From JACPRB01 sp964468745 (GTDB lineage: Bacteria; Planctomycetota; MHYJ01; JACPRB01), in NCBI GenBank assembly GCA_964468745.1, contig CAYXVY010000079.1:38719-102718 (forward strand): a stretch of 64,000 nucleotides of DNA. The letters are read 5' to 3'. The translations under genes and the position numbers were made by a program. Positions 17,289 to 28,526 of this stretch are shown piece by piece. Position 1 is the first letter of the stretch; the number at the start of each line of letters is the position of its first letter. The notes below the pieces were generated by a model. It searched no databases. It had not been told where the DNA came from and saw nothing but the letters and a program-made list of their open reading frames with translations.

Positions 17289-18110
17289 TTACAGTTGCTT
17301 CTCGATGGCTACAGGCCTGGCATGCATGGGCGCCGGCTCCTTCCTCCAGAGCCGCGCCGACAACAGGATGACCGCGAACACCCCCATGACCGCGAGGCCC
17401 ACGGCGAGCGTCCCCATGTTCCAGGTGTCCGTCGTGCGGGCCTCGATTACTTCCCGAAGATTGTACCCCACCAGCATCGGCGCCGTCTTGACGCCGTCGC
17501 CCCCTCCGTACGTCCCCATCCGGATGAACATCGCGTCCATCGAAACCACGGCGCGACGGTCCACCGGGGGGGGCGGGCGGAGGTGGTCTACAACATATCC
17601 CTCCTCACCCGACAGATCAACCAGGTACGTGCGATGGATCCACTCGACCCCCGCTTCCGGGCGCTCCACGCGCAGCGGGCTTGAGTGCACGAGCAGCCCC
17701 GTCACGCGCACCGCCTTGCCGCGCAGCTCGTCGGCGTACTTGGCGAAGTGGCGGTAATCGACACGCAACGGCGAGCTCGCGAATTTCTCCTCCTTCGTCG
17801 TGCTCAGGTGCTTCACCACCGTGCACCAGGGGAGGTCCCACGCGTCCGTGGGGAGTCCATCCTTCGCCTTATCAAGCACGCCGTCGAAGAGCACTTCATT
17901 CGACTTCGGCTGTCCCGGCACGAATGCGTCCTTGCCCGAGACCACGTCGCGCACGCGCGCGATGCCCCGATCCTTCATCTTGGGGGCGATCTCGAAGACG
18001 ACCACTGCGACCACCGAGAGAGTCATGATGGCGACGATCACGAGCCAGCGGAACTCGCGCTTGGCCCAGAGGGGGGCCTTTGCGACCGCTGCGTTATTCG
18101 TCGTCATCAT
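17289..18110 (-). CDS. Two-TM envelope protein of the ExbB/ExbD operon
   Basis: The 273-aa protein has a transmembrane helix near the N-terminus (WLVIVAIMTLSVVAVVVFEIA, about 25-45) and another near the C-terminus (MGTLAVGLAVMGVFAVILLSA, about 232-252). They enclose a beta-rich domain of about 185 residues facing the periplasm (KAVRVTGLLVHSSPL, HRTYLVDLSGEEGYVVDHL). No family recognised. It sits 14 nt upstream of the cyclase-like gene, and a stem-loop fills the gap to the second ExbD gene. The start could be ATG 18110 or the adjacent ATG 18107; no Shine-Dalgarno is visible because a T-run precedes it. Confidence 0.75.
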   Translation of the reverse strand: MMTTNNAAVAKAPLWAKREFRWLVIVAIMTLSVVAVVVFEIAPKMKDRGIARVRDVVSGKDAFVPGQPKSNEVLFDGVLDKAKDGLPTDAWDLPWCTVVKHLSTTKEEKFASSPLRVDYRHFAKYADELRGKAVRVTGLLVHSSPLRVERPEAGVEWIHRTYLVDLSGEEGYVVDHLRPPPPVDRRAVVSMDAMFIRMGTYGGGDGVKTAPMLVGYNLREVIEARTTDTWNMGTLAVGLAVMGVFAVILLSARLWRKEPAPMHARPVAIEKQL

Positions 18111-18156
18111 AAAAAAGTGAGATCAGGGGTCCCCCGCCGCGAGGCGGAGGACCCCC
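18111..18156 (-). promoter_or_regulatory. Intercistronic stem-loop with distal T-run (attenuator or processing site)
   Basis: Between the second ExbD gene and the next gene, 18126-18138 and 18143-18155 pair over 12 bp with one mismatch around a 4-nt loop. On the minus strand the stem is followed after 9 nt by six T (18111-18116), directly before the ATG at 18110. The T-run is too far from the stem for a classic terminator, so partial termination or mRNA stabilisation of the exbB/exbD segment is more likely. Confidence 0.55.
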
Positions 18157-18165
18157 GTCGTTCGA

Positions 18166-18642
18166 TTACTGTTTTGCCGCCGAAGGCGCGTACTCGATCG
18201 GAGCCGCGAACTCGATCCGCTCCATCTGCTCCTTCTTGCACAAGTCCATGACCTTGATCACTTCCTGCCACGGCACTTCGGGCGTGGCATCGATCAGAAC
18301 GGGGAATTCGGTCTTGCCTGCGCGCTTGAAGTCTCCCGACATCGAGAGAATGATCTGCATGAGCTCCTGGTCCGTCGACACCGCGCCGCGGTTGCCCACC
18401 TTGCGGATCGTGTTGTTCGAACCGCCGTCCCAGCGCATGAAGACGCGAATTTCCTCGAGCACGACCTTGTCCACCTGCGTCTGGTTCACGCCGCGGTCCT
18501 TCGGGAGCCAGGTCTCGATCTTGCCTTCAAGCTGCTTGAAATGCATCGAGCACATGAAGAACAGGCATAGACAGAAAATGATATCGACCATCGCCGTAAC
18601 GTTGATCGATACTGGGTTGTCTTCGCCGCCGCCGCCAGCCAT
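18166..18642 (-). CDS. ExbD/TolR-family protein 2
   Basis: The 158-aa inner-membrane protein has the family plan: a short cytoplasmic N-terminus, one transmembrane helix carrying the proton-path Asp (INVTAMVDIIFCLCLFFMC, Asp at about 18), and a periplasmic domain ending in a TolR-like segment (IDATPEVPWQEVIKVMDLCK). With ExbB/TolQ it would convert proton-motive force to mechanical work in the envelope. It lies 12 nt downstream of the first ExbD gene. The additional Cys residues in the TM helix are unusual but not diagnostic. Confidence 0.88.
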   Translation of the reverse strand: MAGGGGEDNPVSINVTAMVDIIFCLCLFFMCSMHFKQLEGKIETWLPKDRGVNQTQVDKVVLEEIRVFMRWDGGSNNTIRKVGNRGAVSTDQELMQIILSMSGDFKRAGKTEFPVLIDATPEVPWQEVIKVMDLCKKEQMERIEFAAPIEYAPSAAKQ

Positions 18643-18654
18643 ATCAATCTCCTA

Positions 18655-19191
18655 TCAGCTGCGCTTTTTCTTTTCGACCACGGGCATCGCCGCACCGACT
18701 TCGATCTTATAGATCCCGACCTTCGCGCACACGTTCATGGCGCGCTGTGCCAGACCGTACGGCGCCGAGAGGTCGGCCCGTATCTGCACCTTGCATTCCG
18801 AGACATGAGGGTTCTTCGGGTCGCGGCCGCGCGAACGGTCCGCTTCCTTCTTGAGCATGGCACCGAGCTTCTCGGGGTCCGAGAAATCCCGACCCTTGAT
18901 GCCCACCTTCCAGTGCCGATCCTCGCGGCAGACCTGCTTCTTGTCGGCCGCCCCGCACTTGACCTCGTACACGTGGTACACGTTGACCGTGACGCGGTCC
19001 TGTTCCTTGCCCTCAAGCTGCTTGTCTTCCTTCACGGAAAACGCCAGCGGAAGGGCCACCTCTTCGAGCTCGCGCTGACCCATGTCGGCGGAGAGCATGA
19101 AGAAAAGGAGCAGCAGGAACATGATGTCGATCATCGGCACCAGGTTCGGTGAGACGTTCTCGTCGATTGTGATCTTCGCCCTATGTGACAT
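18655..19191 (-). CDS. ExbD/TolR-family protein 1
   Basis: The 178-aa protein carries the classical ExbD motif NLVPMIDIMFLLLLFFMLS (about 15-33), with the conserved Asp in the TM helix. A periplasmic domain follows, with an insertion containing two Cys (CGAADKKQVCRE) that is not standard for the family; a disulfide there is possible. The TolR-like C-terminal half (VQIRADLSAPYGLAQRAMNVCAKVG) follows. It starts 11 nt after the ExbB/TolQ gene. Two different ExbD copies next to one ExbB suggest a heteromeric stator. Confidence 0.9.
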   Translation of the reverse strand: MSHRAKITIDENVSPNLVPMIDIMFLLLLFFMLSADMGQRELEEVALPLAFSVKEDKQLEGKEQDRVTVNVYHVYEVKCGAADKKQVCREDRHWKVGIKGRDFSDPEKLGAMLKKEADRSRGRDPKNPHVSECKVQIRADLSAPYGLAQRAMNVCAKVGIYKIEVGAAMPVVEKKKRS

Positions 19192-19202
19192 GTGTTACCT
19201 CG

Positions 19203-19940
19203 CTACTGCGCCCGCTGCTGTTGCTGCGCTTCCGGCGAAAGCGTCCGCGACAGGAGTTCGCCGATTTCGTTGTTGATGCGAAGCGTGAGATCCGACACCT
19301 TGTTCTTCAGGAAGAAGAAAATCGACAGGAACACGATCGCGATGAACAGGCCGATCGTCGTGTTGACGAGCGACTCGTACACGCCGTGCGCCAGATCCGC
19401 CGGCGTCGGCGACTTCAGCGTCTCGATGACCTGGAAGCTCGAAATCATGCCCGTCACCGTGCCGAGCAGGCCCAGCAGCGGTCCGATGTTGCCGATGAGC
19501 GAAATGTAGCTCGCCTTTGCCTGCAGGCGGAACCCCTCGACCGTGGCCGCCTCTTCCGCGCCCCTCTTCACTTCCTCGTAGCCGCCGAAGCTGCGACTGA
19601 GCGCGCCGGCGAGGACGCGTCCGCCGTAAGACTTGTCGGCCGAGGCGAGGGAGTACGCGCCATCCAAGTCGCCTTCCGTCAGGAGCGATTCGCACTCCGA
19701 CAGCAGCGCCGGATTGGCCAGCTTCGATTCGCTGAAGTTCACCATGTACTGGATCGCCAGCGCTGTCCCGATCAGAGATGTGATGACGAGCAGGATGCCG
19801 ACCAGTCCCGTCGACTTGAACAGGTCGAACCAGCTCTTGCGCTGGTGTTCGACGGCGCCCTCCTCTTGGGCGAACGCGACCTCGCCGAACATGACCATAA
19901 TGGCCAAGACACACATGACGGCTACCACGCGACGATTCAT
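19203..19940 (-). CDS. MotA/TolQ/ExbB-family proton channel protein
   Basis: The 245-aa product has a cleavable signal-like N-terminus (MNRRVVAVMCVLAIMVMFGEVAFAQ) and a first TM (GLVGILLVITSLIGTALAIQYMV). The family core follows: IGNIGPLLGLLGTVTGMISSFQVI, and a final TM (NTTIGLFIAIVFLSIFFFL). It forms the ring around an ExbD pair. ATG 19940 is chosen because GGAGG lies 5-9 nt upstream on the minus strand; an in-frame extension to 20000 has no such support. It is the first gene of an operon running ExbB, ExbD, ExbD, two-TM protein, cyclase-like, TPR, regulator. Confidence 0.92.
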   Translation of the reverse strand: MNRRVVAVMCVLAIMVMFGEVAFAQEEGAVEHQRKSWFDLFKSTGLVGILLVITSLIGTALAIQYMVNFSESKLANPALLSECESLLTEGDLDGAYSLASADKSYGGRVLAGALSRSFGGYEEVKRGAEEAATVEGFRLQAKASYISLIGNIGPLLGLLGTVTGMISSFQVIETLKSPTPADLAHGVYESLVNTTIGLFIAIVFLSIFFFLKNKVSDLTLRINNEIGELLSRTLSPEAQQQQRAQ

Positions 19941-20246
19941 AGGTTCCTCCAATTGCGCGCTTCCACTATTGTGGGCGCGCATGGATCTGTTCCCAGCCAA
20001 GCACGCCCGGCCCGACCCCAGACAAAGGGTCTGGAATCAATCGCAAAGGGAATGCCAGCCAGAACCCACGAATTCACGCGAAAAACGCTGTCCTCTGTAC
20101 AGCGTGTGAGCCCCTGTGTGGCAAAACGCCACACGGACTCTCCCCACAGACAGACAGAGTCTGAGTTCACTGGCGATGCTTAACGCGCGATCGAGCCGGA
20201 AGGTTCAGCGGAATACTTGGAAGAGGCTGAAAGTCTGCAGGGCGCG
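19941..20246. other. Intergenic region with promoter for the ExbB operon
   Basis: About 300 nt without a convincing gene separates the minus-strand ExbB gene from the end of the histidine kinase gene. It contains a 7-bp hairpin near 20115-20133 (GTGTGGC/GCCACAC) and direct CAGA repeats near 20148-20162. The ExbB promoter should lie near 19945-20000, but I could not identify convincing -35/-10 elements. No RNA gene was recognised. Confidence 0.5.
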
Positions 20247-22318
20247 CTAAGTCGCCCGAGGCTGCTCAACCGGCAGGTAGATGGTGAAAACCGTGCCCTT
20301 CCCGGTCTCGCTCTTCACCGTGATGTCGCCGTGGTGGTTGCGCACGATCTGGCGGCAGATCGCCAGACCGAGACCCAGCCCCATGCTTGGCCCCGTGTCG
20401 CCCTCGATCCTCTTGGCTGTGTAGAACGGCTCGAACGCCTTGCTCATCGACGTTGCGTCCATCCCACGACCGGTATCGGCGACGTCGATTCTCACGTGCG
20501 CCTCACTTCCCAGCAGCGCGGCGCTCTCTCCCGCCACGCTCGCCAGATCGGCGGACGAGACGAACGCGCTCGAGACGCGGATCCAGCCTCCCTGGTCCAT
20601 CGCATCCATCCCGTTCGTGAAGAGGTTCATGAGCACCTGCTGGATCTGGTCCGCGTCCGCCTCGATCTGCGGAACCTCGCCGTTGGCCTGCACCTCGAGG
20701 ACGATGCCACGCTTCTGGGTCACCGGCTGCACAAGTTCCGCCACGCCGCGGACGATTTTCTTGAGATCGACGCGGGCCGGGCGCGGCGGGGGCACGCGCA
20801 TTGCCTTCAGCACCTCTCGGATGATGGCCGTTAGTCGGTCCACCTGCCCATCGATCACTTTCAGGCGCTCGACCACCTTGGGATCAGCGACCTGATCCTG
20901 CAGGAGAAGTTGCAGATGGCCGGAGATCGCATTCAGCGGCGTGCCGAGCTCGTGCGCGATGATGGCGGCAACCTCACCGAGCGTGGCCAGTTTTTCCTGC
21001 GTTGTGAGATGCCGTTGCATCACGAAGAGCTTTTCGTTCACCGCCTGCAGCTGCAGATTCTTCGCGGCAAGTTCCTCGGTCGCCGCGGCGATCTTTCGCT
21101 TCAGCTCCTCGTTGAACCCCTGGATCTGCTCGAGGAGCTGGCGGTTCTCGTCCAGCGTCCCCTTGAGCTGCCGGATCATCTGGTTGTATGACGTCGCCAG
21201 CCATCCGAATTCGCCGCCATGCAGGTCCACGATCGCGTTGAGATTCCCCTCCGTCGCCTGGCCCATCGACGTCGTGAGTTCCGTGATGGGGCGGCGCACC
21301 GCGAACTGGAAGAAGAGCGCGACGCCGAGCGCCAGGATGAGCAGCATCGCACCCGCGCCCAGGACGAGGTTGGCGCGCAACTCCGGCACGCGCGGCCCCA
21401 GGCCCACCTCCTGGGGGAGCATCTGGAAGTGCAGGACCGCGCGTACGTTGCCGTTGTCGATCAGCGGCGACGAAACGGCGACGTATTCTTTCCCCCCGCG
21501 CTGTACGTTGATCTTCTGGACGCGCTGCTCGATGACGGCCTTGGCGTCGCCGCCACTCGGACCCGTCATGGCGCCCGGGCCGTAGCTCGCGAGGTGGTTC
21601 AGGGTGCCGCCGGGGGATGCCACGAGAACTGAGATGTTCGCCAGACCGCTCGGCCCCTCGACGATGCGCTGCAACTCGGGAGTCATCACGTCTCCGATGA
21701 CTTCGCGCAGGTCCTCCTCCACGTCGTACGTCGAGACCCACGCCTCGAGCCACGTGGAGATGCTGCGGATTCGGTCGTGCACTTCGGTGATCACGGTCAC
21801 CTCGGGGCGCTGCGGCAGCATCTGAAAGTGGACGACGCCGCGCGGGGCGGCCTTGTGCATGAGCGGCGCCGAGACGGTGATGTGTTCGCGCCCCTCGAGC
21901 TCGACGGTGACCGTCTGCACACCGTTTTCGACGAACGCCTTTACATCGTCCGGACCGGCCTCGGTCATCGCCCCCTTTCCGTTCCCGGAGATGAATTGCA
22001 GCTGACCGTCCTTCGTGGCCAGGAGGACGGAGACGTTTCGAAGTCCGTCCGCATCCGGCATCCGCTCCTTCAAAATGAGGGTCAGCGCGTCCTTGCGCCG
22101 CTTCGAGCGCAGCTCCTCGATCTTGCCCGAGGTCGGCAGCCGGTCGTGAAGCCGCAGCGAGACCACCCGAATCATGTCGTCGACTTCCAGCGCGTGGATC
22201 GCCTCGATCGTGCGGAAGTTGTAGACGTAATACACGAACAGCGTCGGCAGGACGATCGCCACCAGCAACATGTAAAGCCGGAGGCCCAGGTTGAACGTGA
22301 TGCCGCGCGGCGCCCGGT

Positions 22319-22322
<4 letters not shown>
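20247..22322 (-). CDS. Sensor histidine kinase with duplicated extracytoplasmic domain
   Basis: The 691-aa protein has TM1 (LYMLLVAIVLPTLFVYYVYNF, about 17-37). Two tandem homologous sensor modules follow (about 65-175 and 200-320), each ending in VVHFQMLPQ or VLHFQMLPQ. Then come TM2 (LVLGAGAMLLILALGVALFF), a HAMP-like segment, a coiled coil, HisKA with H-box IIAHELGTPLN (His near 456), and the ATPase domain with N-box NLFTNGMDAMD, DTGRGM and GLGLGLAICRQIV. It autophosphorylates and transfers to a response regulator; the NtrC-type regulator at 11287-12654 is the only one in view. Its ATG overlaps the upstream kinase stop (ATGA), linking two kinase types in one operon. Confidence 0.92.
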
Positions 22323-24952
<2,630 letters not shown>

Positions 24953-25024
24953 TCCTCTCCACTATAGCTGCGGAATTCCTCAAAGGCTTTCACCCGGATT
25001 GCAGCTGTTGTGGTACGAGTCATC

Positions 25025-25031
25025 AAGGAGG
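25025..25031 (+). promoter_or_regulatory. Strong Shine-Dalgarno of the thioredoxin-like gene
   Basis: AAGGAGG lies 6 nt before ATG 25038. It fixes that start and shows the short first part of the interrupted gene is really translated. Confidence 0.85.
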
Positions 25032-25037
25032 CGTTCC

Positions 25038-25736
25038 ATGATCCGACTGCTGGCGGCATTCGTAGTTCTCGCGCTCCTGCAACAGGAGGACAAGGAACTG
25101 GCGGCATTCAAGCGCGACGCACTGAAACAGTACGCAGAGGGCGCGTGGAAAAAGATCGTGTGGCAGGCCGACATTCCGGCCGCGCTCACGAAGGCCCAGA
25201 AAGACGGAAGGCCGGTCCTCGCCGTGATCACGGTGGGGCACATGGGCAGGAAGGACGCGGCGGATTGCTGACTCGGGGGTCGCCTGACCCGGGGCAGTTC
25301 GCTCTCGGACGAGAAGGTGATCGCGAAACTCGACAAGGATTACGTGTGCGTGATGCTCAATGTCACGGACGATGGCTTCCCCAAGGACGCGCCCGGCCTC
25401 AAGGCGTGGCAGGATGCGTATGAGAAGGATCCGAAATACCGTGTCGCGTACTCGACGAGCGTCGTGCTGGGCTCGAATGGCGGAGGCGCATTCGCGACAT
25501 CCGGATGCGGCCACCAGCCCGAGTGGAAAGTGGCGATCAGCTATCAGCCCGACAAGTACCTCTCGTTCCTGACCGAGGCGCACGAGCGGTTCACGCGAGC
25601 GACCGCGATCACCCGGGATCTGACGATCGACAGGGCGACGCGGGAGGAGAAGCTGAAGGAGATCGCCGCGGCCTGCCTCGAGCAGATCACGGAGGCGGCC
25701 CGCTGCAAAGTGAAGGACGGCGAGCGCACCAAATAG
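25038..25736 (+). CDS. Exported thioredoxin-fold protein with in-frame UGA (candidate selenoprotein)
   Basis: A consensus Shine-Dalgarno precedes ATG 25038. The first 77 codons encode a signal peptide (MIRLLAAFVVLALLQQED) and a thioredoxin-like start (WQADIPAALTKAQKDGRPVLAVIT). After Cys77 comes UGA (25269-25271); the same frame then stays open for 154 codons and continues sensibly (RLTRGSSLSDEKVIAKL, then DYVCVMLNV, then WKVAISYQPDKYLSFL) to TAG at 25734-25736. Translated through, it is a 232-aa protein with a Cys-Sec pair where thioredoxin-like proteins place their redox motif. A hairpin follows the UGA. The alternative is a nonsense mutation or sequencing error. The UGA in msrB nearby makes selenocysteine the better reading. 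Confidence 0.7.
25269..25297 (+). promoter_or_regulatory. Candidate SECIS hairpin after the UGA of the thioredoxin-like gene
   Basis: Downstream of UGA 25269-25271 two alternative stems exist. One is GGGTC/GACCC (25277-25281 with 25286-25290). The other is CTG-A-CC/GGCAG (25284-25289 with 25293-25297), with a bulged A and a CGG apical loop about 18 nt after the UGA. The second fits the usual bacterial SECIS spacing and has a G in the first two loop positions. The stems are short, so this is weaker than the msrB case. Confidence 0.4.
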
Positions 25737-25745
25737 CATCGCCTA

Positions 25746-25751
25746 TATACT
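25746..25751 (+). promoter_or_regulatory. -10-like TATACT box, leaderless start of the kinase gene
   Basis: TATACT ends 6 nt before GTG 25758, and no Shine-Dalgarno is present. Transcription would start at about the GTG itself. Confidence 0.5.
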
Positions 25752-25757
25752 GCATGC

Positions 25758-28520
25758 GTGGCCGATGACAAGACGGAGCGCGCGGGCGAGTCCGCACACC
25801 CTGCCGCGCCGGCCCCGCAGACCCGGCAGCTCGGCAATTACACGCTGACACGCGAGATCGCGCGCGGTGGCATGGGAGTCGTTTTCGAGGCCGAGGACCT
25901 CAAGCTGCACCGTCGCGTTGCACTCAAGGTCGTTCGCGAGGGGGACGCGGACCCCGAGTTCATCGCGCGCCTCCATCGCGAGGCGACGATCGCCGCACAG
26001 TTGCGCCATCCGAACATCGTCGTCATCCACGAGGTCGGCAGCGCGCAAGATGTCGCCGGACAGCTGGTTCATTTCATCGCGATGGACTACGTCGAGGGGT
26101 GCACGCTCGCGGACGTGCAGCAGCGGAAGGAGACTTCCCGCGCGGACATGTTGCGCATGTATACGGACGTCGCACGCGCGGTCGCCTACGCGCACGAACG
26201 CGGCGTCGTCCATCGGGATCTCAAGCCGCAGAACGTGCTCGTCGGAACCGGAGGACACGTCTTCCTGAGCGACTTCGGGCTGGCACGCGCGGACTCGATC
26301 CGCACGCAGCTCACGCAGTCACAGTCGGTGATGGGGACGCCGATGTACATGGCGCCCGAGCAGGTCGAGGGACGGACGCGCGAGATCAGCGCACGCACCG
26401 ACGTCTACGCGCTAGGCGTCATGCTCTTTGAGATCCTCTGCTCGCGCCCCCCATTCACCGACCTCATTCCCGCACATCTCTTCTGGCAGATCGTGCACGA
26501 CGAACCGCCTCGCCCCGCGGACCTGGGCGCCACGGTGGCGCGCGACCTCGAAGTGATCTGCATGAAGGCGCTCGAGAAGGACCCTTTGCAGCGCTACGCG
26601 TCGGCCGCCGCACTCGCCGATGACGTGGATCGCTTCAGACGCGGTGAGCCGATCTTGGCGCAGCCCCCGAGCCTCGTGTACCGCCTTCGCAAGACGATCG
26701 TCCGGCGCAAGCGCATGCTTGCGGTCACGGGGATCACGCTGGTTTTTGCCGTTGCGGCGGTCGCCGCCCTTCTCGCGGAGCGGGGACGCGGCCTGAACGA
26801 ATTGCGCAAGCGTACGCAGACGTCGCTCGACGCCGCTCTCGCCCTGCGACGCGCGGGCAGCGTCGAAGGTATGCAGCGGTTCGCGACAGAGACTGAGGAC
26901 GCCTGCCGCGAAGCGATCGAGCGGAAACCTCGACTTGCGGAACCGCACTACCTGCTGGGACGGATGCAACGCGCCCTGATGAAGGACGACGAGGCGCTCG
27001 CCGCGCAGGAACGGGCGCTCGCACTGGACGCGGATTTTGCCCCTGCGCTCTACGAGCGTGTCGTGCTCACGACGCGGCTGTATCGCTGGCGCGTGGAAGA
27101 ACTCGTGCAATCGCGCTGGGGTGAGGAGGGGCACATCCTCGTCCGGCAGGAGCGGCAGGGCGCGCGCCGCATCCCCAGCCTGCCGGAGCTGGCAAAGGAA
27201 GATGCGCAGGCGCAAACACTGCGCCTACGTATCGACGCGGACCTCAAACGCATCGACGAACTCGTCACGAACGGGGACTCGCGCATCGGCGCCGGCGAAC
27301 TCGCCTGCGTGCGCGGGCTGCTCGCGTATGCGCGGGGGGACGCGGCGACGGCGCGCGATCAGCTGGGGTCCGCCATTCGAATCGCCCCGACCCTCGAAGA
27401 GGCCTACGAGTCGCTGGCGAGCCTCGAATTGGACGGCGCTGGATACGAGGCCTCCGTCGAGTGGTTCACGAGGGGACTGGAGAAGGATCGCGGATACATC
27501 GGTCACATCGAGGGTCGCGCCCAGGCGCGCATGCTCTGGACGATCGACTTGCGTCGGCGGAGCGAGGACGCTTCGAAACGGATCGACGAGACGATCGACG
27601 ACGCAACCCAGGCCCTGCAGCGGGATCCAAACCGCACACGGGCGCGCTTCTGCCGCGGCATCGCGCTGATCTATCGCATCGAAGCGAAAGTCACGCGACG
27701 GGGCTACACCCCCGGGCTCTACGTCGACGCGCTCGCGGACTTCGCGGAGCTTTCCCGGCAGAAACCGGACGATCCCGACGGCTGGATCTGGCACGGTGCA
27801 TGCACGATGGCCGAGGGGTATGCGCACTATGTGCGGGGCGAGGACCCCCGGGCGACCGCGCGAACGGCCATCGCCGACCTCGATCGCGCGACCGCGCTCG
27901 CTCCGTCGCTCGATCTGCCGTTCCTCTTTCGCGGAATCTGCCACGGCGTAATGTCGCTTTACGCGGTCACGCGCAAGGAGGATCCGGCGCAGCCGAGCGG
28001 CGAGGCCATCGCCGACCTCGATCGCGCGCTGGCGCTCAACGCGAACAGGGCGGAGACGTGGATGTGGCGGGGACTCGCGCGCGCGGCGCTGGCCGGGTAT
28101 GCGGCGACGCGCGGCCAGGATCCCCTGCCGAATTACGACGCCGCGATGAAGGACCTCGACAAGTCGGTGGAGCTCGAACCCGGAAAGCCGGAGGTCTGGA
28201 CGTGGCGCGGGCAGACGCGGGCCACGTGGGCGCTCTATCAGGCGATCCAGCTCAAGAATCCGATCGCAACCTACGAGCTTGCGATCCTGGACTTCGACCG
28301 CGCCCTGCAGATCAACGCCTCGCACGTGCACGCCCTGCGCAGTCGCGGCAACGCCCACGAGATGATCGGAATCACGCACCAGGTGCTGAAGCGCGACGCA
28401 ACGGAGTCCTTCACGCGCGCGATCGCGGATTACGAAGCGGTGATAGGCATCGATCCGGAACTGGAGCCGGGAGTGCGCGGGCAGCTCGCGAACTGCAAGC
28501 GGCGGCTCGAGAAGAAGTAG
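25758..28520 (+). CDS. Ser/Thr protein kinase with TM helix and TPR region (paralog)
   Basis: The 920-aa protein starts at GTG 25758. The kinase domain (about 28-300) shows TREIARGGMGVVFE, RRVALKVVREG, HRDLKPQNVLV, DFGLARADS and MGTPMYMAPEQ. A transmembrane helix (LAVTGITLVFAVAAVAALLA, about 317-336) and TPR-type repeats follow, several starting with DLDRA..L (IADLDRATALAPSL, IADLDRALALNANR, MKDLDKSVELEPGK). It is a paralog of the divergent kinase at 22319-24952, and the thioredoxin-like gene lies between the two. The catalytic residues look complete, so it should be active. Substrates are unknown. Confidence 0.93.
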   Translation: MADDKTERAGESAHPAAPAPQTRQLGNYTLTREIARGGMGVVFEAEDLKLHRRVALKVVREGDADPEFIARLHREATIAAQLRHPNIVVIHEVGSAQDVAGQLVHFIAMDYVEGCTLADVQQRKETSRADMLRMYTDVARAVAYAHERGVVHRDLKPQNVLVGTGGHVFLSDFGLARADSIRTQLTQSQSVMGTPMYMAPEQVEGRTREISARTDVYALGVMLFEILCSRPPFTDLIPAHLFWQIVHDEPPRPADLGATVARDLEVICMKALEKDPLQRYASAAALADDVDRFRRGEPILAQPPSLVYRLRKTIVRRKRMLAVTGITLVFAVAAVAALLAERGRGLNELRKRTQTSLDAALALRRAGSVEGMQRFATETEDACREAIERKPRLAEPHYLLGRMQRALMKDDEALAAQERALALDADFAPALYERVVLTTRLYRWRVEELVQSRWGEEGHILVRQERQGARRIPSLPELAKEDAQAQTLRLRIDADLKRIDELVTNGDSRIGAGELACVRGLLAYARGDAATARDQLGSAIRIAPTLEEAYESLASLELDGAGYEASVEWFTRGLEKDRGYIGHIEGRAQARMLWTIDLRRRSEDASKRIDETIDDATQALQRDPNRTRARFCRGIALIYRIEAKVTRRGYTPGLYVDALADFAELSRQKPDDPDGWIWHGACTMAEGYAHYVRGEDPRATARTAIADLDRATALAPSLDLPFLFRGICHGVMSLYAVTRKEDPAQPSGEAIADLDRALALNANRAETWMWRGLARAALAGYAATRGQDPLPNYDAAMKDLDKSVELEPGKPEVWTWRGQTRATWALYQAIQLKNPIATYELAILDFDRALQINASHVHALRSRGNAHEMIGITHQVLKRDATESFTRAIADYEAVIGIDPELEPGVRGQLANCKRRLEKK

Positions 28521-28526
28521 CGCGAC

